Below are positions 17,498-26,944 of a stretch of 64,000 bases of DNA, one piece after another (the first letter of the stretch is position 1; every line of letters begins with the position of its first letter). A program made the translations under genes and the position numbers. Below the pieces are notes generated by a model that was not told where the DNA came from, did not search any database, and worked only from the letters and a program-made list of their open reading frames with translations. The stretch is from contig NZ_RWIM01000119.1 in assembly GCF_009764645.1 (NCBI RefSeq), positions 1 to 64,000 on the forward strand, given 5' to 3'. Source of the DNA: Pseudomonas sp. PB106 (GTDB lineage Bacteria; Pseudomonadota; Gammaproteobacteria; Pseudomonadales; Pseudomonadaceae).

Positions 17498-19573
17498 ATG
17501 ACTGAGCTGTCGCAAGTGTCGGTGACGGCACTCAAGGGTGTCGGCGAAGCCATGGCCGAGAAACTGGCCAAGGTCGGTCTTGAGAACCTTCAGGACGTGC
17601 TGTTCCACCTGCCGCTGCGCTATCAGGATCGTACCCGCGTGGTGCCGATAGGCCATTTGCGACCGGGACAGGACGCCGTGGTCGAAGGCACCGTCAGCGG
17701 CGCCGACGTGGTCATGGGCCGCCGTCGCAGCCTCGTCGTGCGTTTGCAGGACGGCACCGGCGGACTCAGTCTGCGCTTCTACCATTTCAGCAACGCGCAG
17801 AAAGAAGGCCTCAAGCGCGGCACGCGGGTGCGCTGCTACGGCGAAGCCCGGCCCGGCGCCTCCGGACTGGAAATCTACCACCCGGAATACCGCGCCATTA
17901 CCGGTGACGAACCGCCGCCAGTGGATGAAACCCTGACCCCGGTCTATCCGCTCACCGAAGGCCTGACGCAACAGCGCCTGCGCCAGTTGTGTATGCAGAC
18001 GCTGACCCTGCTCAAGCCCGATACCCTGCCCGACTGGCTGCCGACTGAACTGGCGCGCGACTATCAACTGGCGCCACTGGCCGATGCGATTCGCTACCTG
18101 CATAACCCGCCCGCCGATGCCGATGTCGACGAACTCGCCCTCGGCCATCACTGGGCGCAGCATCGCCTCGCCTTCGAAGAACTGCTGACCCATCAGTTGT
18201 CGCAACAACGTCTGCGCGAAAGCATGCGTTCGTTGCGCGCGCCAGCGATGCCGAAAGCCAAGAAGCTGCCGCCGAAATACCTGGCCAACCTCGGCTTCAA
18301 CCCGACCGGCGCCCAGCAACGCGTTGGCAACGAAATCGCCTACGACCTCAGCCAGCACGAGCCGATGCTGCGGCTGATTCAGGGCGACGTGGGCGCGGGT
18401 AAAACTGTGGTTGCTGCCCTCGCCGCGTTGCAAGCGCTGGAGGCCGGTTATCAAGTCGCGCTGATGGCGCCGACCGAGATCCTCGCCGAACAACATTTCA
18501 TCACTTTCAAGCGCTGGCTCGAACCGCTGGGCATTGAAGTGGCGTGGCTGGCCGGCAAGCTCAAAGGCAAGAACCGCGTCGCCGCGCTGGAGCAGATCGC
18601 CAGCGGTACGCCGATGGTGGTCGGCACCCACGCGCTGTTCCAGGACGAAGTACAGTTCAAGAATCTGGCGCTGGTGATCATCGACGAACAGCACCGCTTC
18701 GGCGTGCAGCAGCGTCTGGCGCTGCGGCAGAAAGGCGTCGGCGGGCGCATGTGCCCGCATCAACTGATCATGACCGCCACGCCGATTCCACGCACACTGG
18801 CGATGAGCGCCTACGCCGACCTCGACACTTCGATCCTCGACGAACTGCCGCCGGGGCGAACCCCGGTCAATACCGTGCTGGTCACCGACACCCGCCGCGT
18901 CGAAGTCATCGAACGGGTGCGTGGTGCCTGCGCCGAAGGCCGTCAGGCCTATTGGGTGTGCACGCTGATTGAAGAGTCCGAAGAGCTGACCTGTCAGGCC
19001 GCCGAAACCACGTTTGAAGACCTCACCCTCGCCCTCGGCGAGCTGAAAGTCGGGCTGATCCACGGGCGCATGAAACCCGTCGAGAAGGCGGCCGTCATGG
19101 CCGAATTCAAGGCCGGCAACCTGCAACTGCTGGTCGCGACCACGGTGATCGAAGTCGGCGTCGACGTGCCCAACGCCAGCCTGATGATCATCGAAAACCC
19201 CGAGCGCCTCGGCCTCGCGCAACTGCACCAGTTGCGTGGTCGTGTCGGTCGGGGCAGCGCCGCCAGCCATTGCGTGCTGCTCTACCATCCGCCGCTGTCG
19301 CAGATCGGTCGCCAGCGCCTGGGCATCATGCGCGAGACCAACGACGGTTTCGTCATCGCCGAAAAAGACCTCGAACTGCGCGGCCCCGGGGAAATGCTCG
19401 GCACACGCCAGACCGGCCTGCTGCAATTCAAAGTCGCCGACCTGATGCGCGACGCCGACTTGTTACCCGCCGTGCGCGATGCTGCGCAAGCCCTGCTGGA
19501 ACGCTGGCCAACCCACGTCAGCCCGCTGCTTGATCGCTGGTTGCGTCACGGGCAGCAATACGGCCAAGTGTGA
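17498..19573 (+). CDS. recG: ATP-dependent DNA helicase RecG
   Basis: A 691-aa branched-DNA helicase that reverses stalled forks. It has an N-terminal wedge/OB domain (to about 200), Walker A GDVGAGKT near residue 296, Walker B IIDEQHRFG near 396, TATPIPRTL near 427, and the C-terminal helicase motif VI with QLHQLRGRVGRG near 575. The length is normal. It is cotranscribed with oxyR. Confidence 0.97.
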   Translation: MTELSQVSVTALKGVGEAMAEKLAKVGLENLQDVLFHLPLRYQDRTRVVPIGHLRPGQDAVVEGTVSGADVVMGRRRSLVVRLQDGTGGLSLRFYHFSNAQKEGLKRGTRVRCYGEARPGASGLEIYHPEYRAITGDEPPPVDETLTPVYPLTEGLTQQRLRQLCMQTLTLLKPDTLPDWLPTELARDYQLAPLADAIRYLHNPPADADVDELALGHHWAQHRLAFEELLTHQLSQQRLRESMRSLRAPAMPKAKKLPPKYLANLGFNPTGAQQRVGNEIAYDLSQHEPMLRLIQGDVGAGKTVVAALAALQALEAGYQVALMAPTEILAEQHFITFKRWLEPLGIEVAWLAGKLKGKNRVAALEQIASGTPMVVGTHALFQDEVQFKNLALVIIDEQHRFGVQQRLALRQKGVGGRMCPHQLIMTATPIPRTLAMSAYADLDTSILDELPPGRTPVNTVLVTDTRRVEVIERVRGACAEGRQAYWVCTLIEESEELTCQAAETTFEDLTLALGELKVGLIHGRMKPVEKAAVMAEFKAGNLQLLVATTVIEVGVDVPNASLMIIENPERLGLAQLHQLRGRVGRGSAASHCVLLYHPPLSQIGRQRLGIMRETNDGFVIAEKDLELRGPGEMLGTRQTGLLQFKVADLMRDADLLPAVRDAAQALLERWPTHVSPLLDRWLRHGQQYGQV

Positions 19574-19652
19574 GCACCGTCGCAGTTTCTGACAGATCGT
19601 TCTGACCAAGCTGGTTATACTCCTGCCATTGTTTCAAAAACGGATACAGATC

Positions 19653-21053
19653 ATGACCGAAGCCGCCCTCGCCCCCGAATCTCCGCACGCGCCGTCTGTC
19701 ATCCGGCTGCTGCTGGACAAGCTCGGGATCGCCTACGAAGAAGTGCTCGACCACCACGGCCTCAACGCATCGCGCAAGGTGCAAGCCGTGTTGCTCGATG
19801 ACGCTGTCGGTGCGCTGATGGCGCTGTTTCCTCAGAGCCAGTTGCTCGATCTCAATCGCCTCGCCGAACTGACGGGCCGTCGCCTGACTGCCGTGTCGAC
19901 CGAGCGCCTGCAAAAGATGCTCGGCAAACACAATCTGAGCCTGCTGCCAGGCCTTCCGGCGCTGACCAGTTCGCCGTGCCTGTATGAAGAAGGCCTGCTG
20001 CGCGAACCGAAGTTGCTGATCAACTCCGGTGAGCCAGGCCTGCTGCTGGAAATCGCCAGCGAAGACTTCAAGACCATGCTGACCAAAGCCAGCGCCGCCA
20101 ACTTCGGCGAGGCCCTGAGCAGCATCCGCCCGAACCTCGACCGCCCGGACGATGACCGCGAGGAAATCACCCAGGCCGTGCAAGCGTTCACCGCGCGGCG
20201 TATCCAGCAGCGTCTGGAAGCGACCATCGAGATTCCACCGCTGGCCGAAACCGCGCAAAAAATCATCAAACTGCGCGTCGACCCCAACGCCACCATCGAC
20301 GACATCACCGGCGTCGTTGAAACCGATCCAGCGCTGGCCGCGCAAGTGGTGAGCTGGGCGGCATCGCCGTACTACGCTTCGCCGGGCAAGATTCGTTCGG
20401 TGGAAGACGCAATCGTCCGCGTACTCGGCTTCGATCTGGTGATCAATCTGGCGCTCGGCCTGGCCCTCGGCAAGACCCTGAGCCTGCCGAAAGACCACCC
20501 GCAACACACCACGCCGTACTGGCAGCAGTCGATCTATACCGCCGCCGTCATCGAGGGCCTGACCCGCGCCATGCCACGCGCCCAGCGTCCGGAAGCCGGC
20601 CTGACCTACTTGGCCGGTCTGCTGCACAACTTTGGTTATCTGCTGCTGGCCCACGTGTTCCCGCCGCACTTCTCGCTGATCTGCCGCCACCTGGAGGTCA
20701 ACCCGCACCTGTGCCACAGCTACATCGAGCAACACCTGCTCGGTATCAGCCGCGAACAGATCGGCTCGTGGCTGATGCGCTACTGGGACATGCCCGACGA
20801 ACTGGCCACCGCCCTGCGCTTCCAGCACGACCCAAGCTACGACGGCGCCTACGCCGAATACCCGAACCTCGTCTGCCTGGCCGTACGCCTGCTGCGCAGC
20901 CGCGGCATCGGCTCCGGCCCCGACGAAGACATCCCCGACGCCCTGCTCGACCGCGTCGGCCTGAGCCGCGACAAAGCCAACGACGTCGTCAGCAAAGTCC
21001 TCGAAGCCGAAGTCCTGCTGCGTGAACTGGCCTCGCAGTTCAGCCAGGCTTAA
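19653..21053 (+). CDS. YbaK-like plus HDOD domain protein
   Basis: A 466-aa signalling-type protein. Residues about 10-150 look like a YbaK/aminoacyl-tRNA deacylase-like domain (VIRLLLDKLGIAYEEVLDHH..). Residues about 195-400 are an HDOD domain (IEIPPLAETAQKIIKLRVDP, then VSWAASPYYASPG and AIVRVLGFDLVINLALGLALG). HDOD proteins lack HD-hydrolase catalysis and act in regulation, often of motility or c-di-GMP networks. The ATG at 19653 is preferred to the TTG at 19629. The same gene follows recG in P. aeruginosa. Confidence 0.88.
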   Translation: MTEAALAPESPHAPSVIRLLLDKLGIAYEEVLDHHGLNASRKVQAVLLDDAVGALMALFPQSQLLDLNRLAELTGRRLTAVSTERLQKMLGKHNLSLLPGLPALTSSPCLYEEGLLREPKLLINSGEPGLLLEIASEDFKTMLTKASAANFGEALSSIRPNLDRPDDDREEITQAVQAFTARRIQQRLEATIEIPPLAETAQKIIKLRVDPNATIDDITGVVETDPALAAQVVSWAASPYYASPGKIRSVEDAIVRVLGFDLVINLALGLALGKTLSLPKDHPQHTTPYWQQSIYTAAVIEGLTRAMPRAQRPEAGLTYLAGLLHNFGYLLLAHVFPPHFSLICRHLEVNPHLCHSYIEQHLLGISREQIGSWLMRYWDMPDELATALRFQHDPSYDGAYAEYPNLVCLAVRLLRSRGIGSGPDEDIPDALLDRVGLSRDKANDVVSKVLEAEVLLRELASQFSQA

Positions 21054-21057
21054 AAAC

Positions 21058-21122
21058 TTCGCGAGCAAGCTCGCTCCCACAAGGTTTCGGTGACCCCTGT
21101 GGGAGCGAGCTTGCTCGCGAAG
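21058..21122. repeat. REP pair after HDOD gene
   Basis: CTTCGCGAGCAAGCTCGCTC.. at 21058-21082 and its complement at 21098-21122, separated by 15 bp, starting 5 bp after the HDOD stop codon. Confidence 0.9.
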
Positions 21123-21155
21123 AATCCAACTCGGTCTACCAGACCGCCGCTGATC

Positions 21156-21203
21156 GTTCCCACGCTCCGCGTGGGAATGCATCCCTGACGCTCCGCGTCA
21201 CCA
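21156..21203. repeat. Interspersed repeat, copy 1 (CGCTCCGCGTGGGAATGC)
   Basis: This copy contains CCCACGCTCCGCGTGGGAA and GACGCTCCGCGTC as two short palindromes. A near-identical copy lies at 21738-21786. Such elements are dispersed in fluorescent Pseudomonas genomes. Confidence 0.7.
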
Positions 21204-21208
21204 AAGGC

Positions 21209-21592
21209 TCAAGCCTTAGGTTTAGCCTTCCTCGGCACCAAATACTTCATCAACCCCTGAAACCACATCACCAGCGCCGGGTTGCCCTTGAGCTGGATCG
21301 ACTTGTCCTGAATCCCCTGCATAAACGCCAACTGCTTGTTCTTCGCCTGTATCGTCGCAAAGCCATAACCGGCATCTTTAAACGCAATCGCAAACGCCGG
21401 CTCCGCCACCACGCCAGACTTGCTGGTGATGCGCTGATCCTTGACCACGAAATGCCGCGCCACTTTCCCATCCAGCGTCTGCAGCTGAAACACCAGATCC
21501 TTGTCACCCAACTGCTGCTGAAACGCAGGATTTGTCCGACTGGCCTTACCCATCAACAAACCCATCATCCACAGAAGAAAACGAAATTTCAT
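21209..21592 (-). CDS. SCP2 sterol-binding-like small protein
   Basis: A 127-aa protein with an N-terminal hydrophobic segment (MKFRFLLWMMGLLMG) and a C-terminal region resembling the SCP2/sterol-carrier fold (LVFQLQTLDGKVARHFVV, FAIAFKDAGYGFATIQ, IQLKGNPALVMWFQGLMKYL). Homologues beside recG in Pseudomonas are often labelled 'helicase' or SCP2 without evidence of function; no helicase motif is present. The ATG at 21592 is preferred to the GTG at 21598. A lipid-related role is only an inference from the fold resemblance. Confidence 0.82.
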   Translation of the reverse strand: MKFRFLLWMMGLLMGKASRTNPAFQQQLGDKDLVFQLQTLDGKVARHFVVKDQRITSKSGVVAEPAFAIAFKDAGYGFATIQAKNKQLAFMQGIQDKSIQLKGNPALVMWFQGLMKYLVPRKAKPKA

Positions 21593-22021
21593 GCGCACAG
21601 CCTCAAAAGGAAAATGAACGGCCGGGGCAGTGTAAGGGATTCGGACGATAACGCCAGTATCTGACGCTGTTGGAAGAGGATGCGGCCCAATCCCCGCACG
21701 ATGACCGCCAAGTCACGATTCAGCGCTCGCCCATTGATCGCTCCCCGCTCCGCGTGGGAATGCATCCCGAGACGCTCCGCGTCTCACCACTCACCTTTCC
21801 TACACCTGTTGAAACACATCCCTGTAGGAGCTGGCGAAGCCTGCGATCTTTTGATCTTAAACCCTGCAACCCAATGGGAAATTTCCTGCGAAGCGCCGGG
21901 ATACCCATGAACTAGGCAGATTGGCAGTTCGTCGATAACCTCTGTGTGTCGCCGCAAAATCGGTGACCGGATGTGCAAGTCCGAACTCGGGGAAATCAAT
22001 TACTGCTCAGGATTTACACCG
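21593..22021. other. Non-coding, repeat-rich stretch
   Basis: About 430 bp without a supported gene. It holds a second copy of the CGCTCCGCGTGGGAATGC repeat (21738-21786) and a REP-like GTAGGAGCTGGCGAAGCCTG plus CGATCTTTTGATCTT fragment (21822-21860). The short frames here look like chance. Confidence 0.55.
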
Positions 22022-22384
22022 ATGACCGATGAAACATTCAGCACCGAAGCAACCTCGCCCTACGAATCCCCCAACTCCAAGAAATTCCACGAAGCCGCCG
22101 AACGCGCCCTCGACCACCATTTCAAACCGCCCATCGAACCGCACCCCAAACGGGAAACCGGCCTCTTCAGCCTCTCCCCCGGCACCGACGCCGAAGCCCT
22201 CATGGCCAACGCTTCCGAAGACCTTCTGTCCATCAGCGTCATCGCCTGCGACCTCGCCGACGACCTCCACGGCTCACGCCGCTCGGTGGCACTGGCCCTG
22301 AGCAGAATGGCGGACGGGGTGAGATTGATGGTGGAAGGGATGCTCGACCAGATTGAAGTGCGGAGAACGGCGGCCAAGCCGTAG
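22022..22384 (+). CDS. DUF6124 family small protein
   Basis: A 120-aa soluble protein of the DUF6124 type common in pseudomonads. The N-terminal third is polar and Pro/Thr/Ser-rich (ETFSTEATSPYESPNSKKF). The C-terminal half is helical (LLSISVIACDLADDLHGSRR, VALALSRMADGVRLMVEGML). Its function is unknown. The ATG at 22022 was chosen over the upstream start at 21944 because the conserved MTDETF-like N-terminus begins there. A T-rich hairpin follows. Confidence 0.8.
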   Translation: MTDETFSTEATSPYESPNSKKFHEAAERALDHHFKPPIEPHPKRETGLFSLSPGTDAEALMANASEDLLSISVIACDLADDLHGSRRSVALALSRMADGVRLMVEGMLDQIEVRRTAAKP

Positions 22385-22403
22385 CGAGATTTTTGGATGA
22401 AAA

Positions 22404-22427
22404 AAAAGGGGACGTTAAGTCCCTTTT
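22404..22427 (+). terminator. Hairpin after DUF6124 gene
   Basis: AAAAGGGGAC, GTTAA loop, GTCCCTTTT, with one bulged G. It lies 20 bp after the stop codon. Confidence 0.6.
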
Positions 22428-22506
22428 CCATCGACTCTCGGAAAGCCAATGATCATTTCAAAAGTCGTGAAACCAGCGGCATTCGAAATGCTTTTTTGCT
22501 CACCAA

Positions 22507-22535
22507 AGAGGGCGGCTCATATCAAGCCGCCCTCT
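22507..22535 (-). terminator. Terminator hairpin after the Tle1-like effector gene
   Basis: An 11-bp perfect stem (22507-22517 with 22525-22535, AGAGGGCGGCT), 7-nt loop and a short TTT tail on the minus strand. It would end the long T6SS minus-strand transcript. Confidence 0.6.
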
Positions 22536-22547
22536 ATGCTTTCGCAA

Positions 22548-25178
22548 TTACACCTTCTTCTCAGACGACTTCAAATTGCTGGCCTGTTCGGCGACCAAGT
22601 CCATCCAGCCACCGGGCTTGTCTTCATCATTAGCGGCTTTCGCCACCATACCGGCCAATGAACCGAAGTCCTTCTTACGAGCAGCTTCGGCTGCTTCAAC
22701 CGCTTGATGGGCAACGAGGATTTTCTGTAGCGCAGGCGTATTTGCAGTGGCTTCGCTCAACGGTTTGAGCGGAGGCAAGGCTGCGACTTTTGCAACCATG
22801 TCACCTGGTTCTTTCGTGAATGCGCGTATCGAGTCGACGCTATTGAGCATTGGCAGTGCAATCCCTGTAAGCGGATCGAATGCGCTGATTTCTGGCAGCT
22901 CCGACATAGCTACACCCACTTTGCCGCTCAGCACTGGAAGCGCGAGCGACGGCAGGAACAGCCCCAACAGCATGCGAGGGTCTTTTTTCTTGATACTCAA
23001 ACCCACACTCGCGACAGCAATACCGAGCCCAATCACCCTGCCCGCTGTAGCCAGCAGAGACAGTTGTTTGTTCGACTCGTTATCAAAATGCACCAGCCGG
23101 ATGCGGAAGTAGTCAGTAAAGGGCTCGCGGGGTACGATTCCGGATGTGTTCATAAACCAAGCACGAGAGTCGTGAACTTGATCGTCAAAGAGCGCTACAA
23201 GATCTTCCTGACCCGCTCTAGGCTTGTTCGGTGAGCTGAACATTTTTTCATAGCGAGCCGTACCCTCTTTATAGAGGTATGCATACTCCTCTGCTTCATC
23301 CTCTTCGTTAATCAGGTACACCGTGCCGCCAAGCAACATATCAATTACGGCGACGTCAGTATGACCATCACCGACCAAGCCCCATTCTCTTCGATAATCA
23401 TGACGGAATTCCGCTGCGGCACCTAGCAACTGTCGATGATCTAGCGGTGGTTCAAACACCTTTTCCCAGCGAGCGTTTTTATACTTTTCCTCGCCGACAA
23501 TTTGAATATTCTGCTGATGCTCTGTTTCCTGTTCTGCTGTGTAGATTGGTGTCGGCTTGCCCAATATAGGCGCAGAAATTTCTGCGACGTGGCGTTTTTC
23601 CAGAGCTTCCCAGGCATCAATCTGAGCCTGTGGCATATCTGGAGCAGCATTTTTGAAGAATGACTGCTTCTCCACACCACCAGCATATCGATCAATTCGC
23701 CAACCGGTGATCAGCGCGTGCTCACGCTTCATCATCTCTTCCAACGGACCGCTTTGGCCTTGAGCCTGCCATGCGTTGAAGCGCTTGATTAGCGTATCGG
23801 AGATTAAAAAATCGCCTTCAAGTTCTTTGGGTAACTTTCTCCAATTATCATGAACGCCCTCCTGCAGTACTGTTTCTGGAACCGTCAATGGTGCGCCAGC
23901 CATGAACGCTTCAGCGTACATGTGCTGCAAAGAGATTTGCGATAAGACATGATCTGATCCAGCAGTTGCCTTGCCCTGATCATTTGGCGCATACCCACCC
24001 CCTACATCGGAATGGACCCCTGGGTAAATATACTCAACTGTGCCTGGTCGATAACTTGAAGCTTTGCTTTTATCACGACTACCATCTGCTGATTTCGGGC
24101 GGCGACGTATTGAATCTAGCGGAAAGCTAGCCCGCTGCTCGTGACCAGAAACCAAATGAACACAACGTTTTAGATAAGAACAGTCATCAGGCAGGGCTGT
24201 GCTTGCACATGAGGATGTTGCCTCATCGGGAAGACGCATCGTGCCGTCAGCCCAGTCCATATGTCCCGCTGCAAATGGAACGCTATCGGCAAGCCCAACC
24301 GCAGCTACAGTGTCGAAAACACCAAGGAAGTTTATCGATATTGGAAGTCCCGCAAAACGGTACTCAGCTCCACCACTTTCACTTTCGCAACGAACGAGTG
24401 TCTGTAACCAATTAACAAAAGTACGGGCCTCAGCAGCGCCTCGAGAAAATCCATAAACATACAGGCGCATAGCCAAAATATGCGGCTTTTCTCCAGAGTC
24501 CTCACGTTTTTTCAGCTTCTCCTCAAGTCCCTGAATTTCTTTCCGCAATATTGCTTCGCGTTTTTGTTCTCCGCTTTCGAACAGGCCCAAACCGAATGTG
24601 TTTTTATAACCATTCGTCGCCATGTCCTTCAGCATGCCTTTTGTTTTTTCAATAGGTAATCTTTCTTTATCCAGAGTAAACTGCAACGCATCAATCAGTC
24701 GGGTAAGTGCCCAGTTAATACGATTCTCACCGCCGCTCGCACCCACTAACCCGCTATTATCTGGCACGAATTCTTCTACATCTGGAAATACAGTACCAAC
24801 ACCTGGACAGTAATACTTGAAAAATCCATTCTCTACCAGATCATCGTCTGCCCCCAAGCTCGCATGAAAAAGGCGCGCGACATTACTTCGAGAATTGGGA
24901 GTGGATGAGCCGTCCGCTTGATCGTTATTATTGGTACCGTCGAAAGCGAATGTTATATGTAGCGTCTTACAGCAGGGCGCACCACTATTGGCCTCCCCCT
25001 TTTCCTGAGCAAGTTTACGTTGCTGATTACCGAAAGCGCGCTCGTCTTTTTTTTGCAGTTGTATATTCTTCGTCACTTGGCCTGGTTCATTTGGCATTCG
25101 ACGGGAAAGAGGAAATGCCGGAGCGACTAAAGCACTATCCGGCGAAGGGGCATCCGGCCCCATTAGTGATTCAAACAT
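22548..25178 (-). CDS. T6SS phospholipase effector, Tle1-like (DUF2235)
   Basis: An 876-aa protein with the Tle1/DUF2235 alpha-beta hydrolase domain: FAFDGTNNN near 78, nucleophile elbow GFSRG with Ser245, NFLGVFDT with Asp289, and HSDVGGGY with His389. This order and spacing match the Ser-Asp-His triad of known Tle1 phospholipase A effectors. The C-terminal part contains hydrophobic helices around 700-760 (VIGLGIAVASVGLSI, LGLFLPSLALPVLSG) that could engage membrane. It lies downstream of vgrG, a DUF4123 chaperone gene and four DUF3304 lipoprotein genes, and its start overlaps the last of these by 16 bp. It probably degrades membrane phospholipids of target cells. The exact lipid specificity is unknown. 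Confidence 0.9.
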   Translation of the reverse strand: MFESLMGPDAPSPDSALVAPAFPLSRRMPNEPGQVTKNIQLQKKDERAFGNQQRKLAQEKGEANSGAPCCKTLHITFAFDGTNNNDQADGSSTPNSRSNVARLFHASLGADDDLVENGFFKYYCPGVGTVFPDVEEFVPDNSGLVGASGGENRINWALTRLIDALQFTLDKERLPIEKTKGMLKDMATNGYKNTFGLGLFESGEQKREAILRKEIQGLEEKLKKREDSGEKPHILAMRLYVYGFSRGAAEARTFVNWLQTLVRCESESGGAEYRFAGLPISINFLGVFDTVAAVGLADSVPFAAGHMDWADGTMRLPDEATSSCASTALPDDCSYLKRCVHLVSGHEQRASFPLDSIRRRPKSADGSRDKSKASSYRPGTVEYIYPGVHSDVGGGYAPNDQGKATAGSDHVLSQISLQHMYAEAFMAGAPLTVPETVLQEGVHDNWRKLPKELEGDFLISDTLIKRFNAWQAQGQSGPLEEMMKREHALITGWRIDRYAGGVEKQSFFKNAAPDMPQAQIDAWEALEKRHVAEISAPILGKPTPIYTAEQETEHQQNIQIVGEEKYKNARWEKVFEPPLDHRQLLGAAAEFRHDYRREWGLVGDGHTDVAVIDMLLGGTVYLINEEDEAEEYAYLYKEGTARYEKMFSSPNKPRAGQEDLVALFDDQVHDSRAWFMNTSGIVPREPFTDYFRIRLVHFDNESNKQLSLLATAGRVIGLGIAVASVGLSIKKKDPRMLLGLFLPSLALPVLSGKVGVAMSELPEISAFDPLTGIALPMLNSVDSIRAFTKEPGDMVAKVAALPPLKPLSEATANTPALQKILVAHQAVEAAEAARKKDFGSLAGMVAKAANDEDKPGGWMDLVAEQASNLKSSEKKV

Positions 25179-25786
25179 GTTGCTGGCTCCTTAACTTTAA
25201 AGTACGCCTTGTCTGGATAATTTGGATGTGACGGCGCAAAACAAGTCGTGGACACTTTCACCTGATCACACGGTAAAAAATGAACCTGCAACGCACAAAG
25301 CTTCTCTGCATACTTCGGAATTTCAACCGTTTCAGTATGATGAGAGTAGCCAGCTCTATGCCGAGCTAGTGCCTCTTTTTTTATTTGTCCATACTGGTCC
25401 CGCTCGATCGGACCGTCGGGGTTCGGATCTTTTTCCCACTCAATGACTGCTCTTACTTTCGGATTCCACTGAACAGGCAGCACGCCACAGCAGACTTCAG
25501 CTCCTCCGCCAGAATTTGGCGGAATGCTGGGACCACCCGCTCCATTAATACTAAAGCGAGTTATTTGTGCGGAGGTATGGTTATAGCCAGTAACCGGTGC
25601 AGACACCACCTCAGGACCAGCATTGCAGGCGACAACCGCTAGCATGCTGCACGCGACAACTAATGATCGCCATATCATTTTGGCGCTAAACTTTTTAGTC
25701 TTAGAACATATCCCTTGAACAACATTCTTTCGCTTCGAACCAGCACTTAAACGCATTCTTTTAAATACAACATCTAAAATTAACAT
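25163..25786 (-). CDS. DUF3304 lipoprotein, probable Tle1 immunity, copy 4
   Basis: The last of four tandem paralogues. The lipoprotein signal ends in LAVVAC, followed by the shared core GPEVVSAPVTGYNHTSAQI, INGAGGP, GGGAEVCCGVLPVQWNP, EWEKDPNPDGP, HHTETVEIPKYAEKLCALQV, HFLPCDQV and HPNYPDKAYF. As written it has 207 aa with a GGAGG about 10 nt before the ATG, leaving a long N-region before the signal helix; an internal ATG at 25678 would give a normal lipoprotein of 171 aa. DUF3304 lipoproteins beside Tle effectors act as periplasmic immunity proteins in related systems; that role here is an inference from position. Confidence 0.85.
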   Translation of the reverse strand: MLILDVVFKRMRLSAGSKRKNVVQGICSKTKKFSAKMIWRSLVVACSMLAVVACNAGPEVVSAPVTGYNHTSAQITRFSINGAGGPSIPPNSGGGAEVCCGVLPVQWNPKVRAVIEWEKDPNPDGPIERDQYGQIKKEALARHRAGYSHHTETVEIPKYAEKLCALQVHFLPCDQVKVSTTCFAPSHPNYPDKAYFKVKEPATCLNH

Positions 25787-25844
25787 ACCTTAATCGCCTC
25801 CATGTTCTTCGGGTATCTTGCAGAAAAAAACAAAATATATTGCC

Positions 25845-26402
25845 TTAAAGGTGAGGACATTTCATCGTCTCCTTGATGCCGAAATACCCTTGATCGGGAT
25901 AGTTTGGGTGCTTAGGTGTAAAACAGGTTGTAGAAACACTCACCTGGTCACAAGGCAAAAAATGAACCTGTATCGCACAGAAATCGATACCATATTTCGG
26001 TATTTCAACTGTCGCCTCATGATGAGAGTAATGGGCAGCATGCCGCTGATAGTCCTCCCTATCAAACTGTCCATATTTATCGCGTTTTATAATTTCTCGC
26101 GGATTAGGATCTTTCTCCCACTCGATGGTGGCTCGAAGGCCTGGATACCATTGAGCAGGAAGCACGCCGCAACAGACTTGAGTTGCACCACCTTGAAAGG
26201 CTGAAATAGGGTGCCCCCCGGCTCCGTTCACACTGAATCGATTGATAGCAGCTGAAGTATGGTTGAAACCTGTTACAGGCGTTGACACCCTCTCCGGAGC
26301 TGTATGGCAACCGCACAAACTTAGCAAACTCACGCACAGTAAGAATCTAATACTTCGCAAAGCTCCAAGACAGCTCTCTAAGATATTCAAGAAGCCGGGC
26401 AT
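25845..26402 (-). CDS. DUF3304 lipoprotein, probable immunity, copy 3
   Basis: A 185-aa paralogue with lipobox SLCGC near Cys32 and the same core blocks (VTGFNHTSAAINRFSVNGAGG, QVCCGVLPAQWYPG, EWEKDPNP, HHEATVEIPKYG, HFLPCDQV, HPNYPDQGYF). It differs from the others at GGHPISAFQGGA, where they have GGPxIPPNxGGG. The gene starts 16 bp inside the end of copy 2 with AAGGAGAC as SD. A 58-bp gap separates it from copy 4, the only gap in the array. Confidence 0.88.
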   Translation of the reverse strand: MPGFLNILESCLGALRSIRFLLCVSLLSLCGCHTAPERVSTPVTGFNHTSAAINRFSVNGAGGHPISAFQGGATQVCCGVLPAQWYPGLRATIEWEKDPNPREIIKRDKYGQFDREDYQRHAAHYSHHEATVEIPKYGIDFCAIQVHFLPCDQVSVSTTCFTPKHPNYPDQGYFGIKETMKCPHL

Positions 26403-26944
26403 TTGTCCGTCTCCTTGACTTCGAAATAGGCTTTATCAGGGTAACTCGGGTGCTCTGGAAGAAAACAAGTGGTAGAAACCCTCACTTGATCGCAAGTTAG
26501 AAAATGCACTTGCAATGCGCACAACTCTTCAGCGTACTTAGGAATGCTAACTTTCACAGTATGATGCGTATAACCAAGAGCGTGACGAATCCTGGACTCC
26601 TTTGTTATTTGACCGAACAGATCACGCTCCACGTTTCCGTAAGGTTCTGGATCTTTATCCCACTCGATTTCCGCACTTAGCATGGGGTTCCACTGGACAG
26701 GCAGTAAACCGCAGCAAACTTCAGCGCCCCCGCCGCTATTTGGTGGAATCCTGGGGCCGCCAGCGCCATTGATACTGAATCGTATAATTTCTGCAGATGT
26801 GTGGTTATAGCCAGTAACAGACGCACTCACCATTTCAGGCCCTGAGTGGCAACCACACAGACCTAAAAAAATTACGCACAGTGAAAATCTGAGACCACGT
26901 AGCAGCCCTGGAAAAGCATCAGAAATACTCAAGAAGTCGGACAT
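26387..26944 (-). CDS. DUF3304 lipoprotein, probable immunity, copy 2
   Basis: A 185-aa paralogue with lipobox LGLCGC and core GPEMVSASVTGYNHTSAEI, GGPRIPPNSGGGAEVCCGLL, EWDKDPEPYG, HTVKVSIPKYAEELCALQV, HFLTCDQV. The N-terminal leader (MSDFLSISDAFPGLLRGLRF) resembles that of copy 3 (MPGFLNILESCLGALRSIRF), suggesting these two share the most recent duplication. It overlaps copy 1 by 16 bp with AAGGAGACGGG as SD. Confidence 0.88.
   Translation of the reverse strand: MSDFLSISDAFPGLLRGLRFSLCVIFLGLCGCHSGPEMVSASVTGYNHTSAEIIRFSINGAGGPRIPPNSGGGAEVCCGLLPVQWNPMLSAEIEWDKDPEPYGNVERDLFGQITKESRIRHALGYTHHTVKVSIPKYAEELCALQVHFLTCDQVRVSTTCFLPEHPSYPDKAYFEVKETDKCPAS

Noticed and set aside
16544-19426. 960-codon open frame on the minus strand opposite oxyR and recG
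   Set aside because: It is the antisense of two well-identified genes; its composition (His/Gln/Ala/Val-rich) is the usual GC-rich shadow and no family is recognisable.
21209-21592. 'Helicase' label often attached to this gene beside recG
   Set aside because: No Walker or helicase motif is present in 127 residues; the sequence looks SCP2-like.
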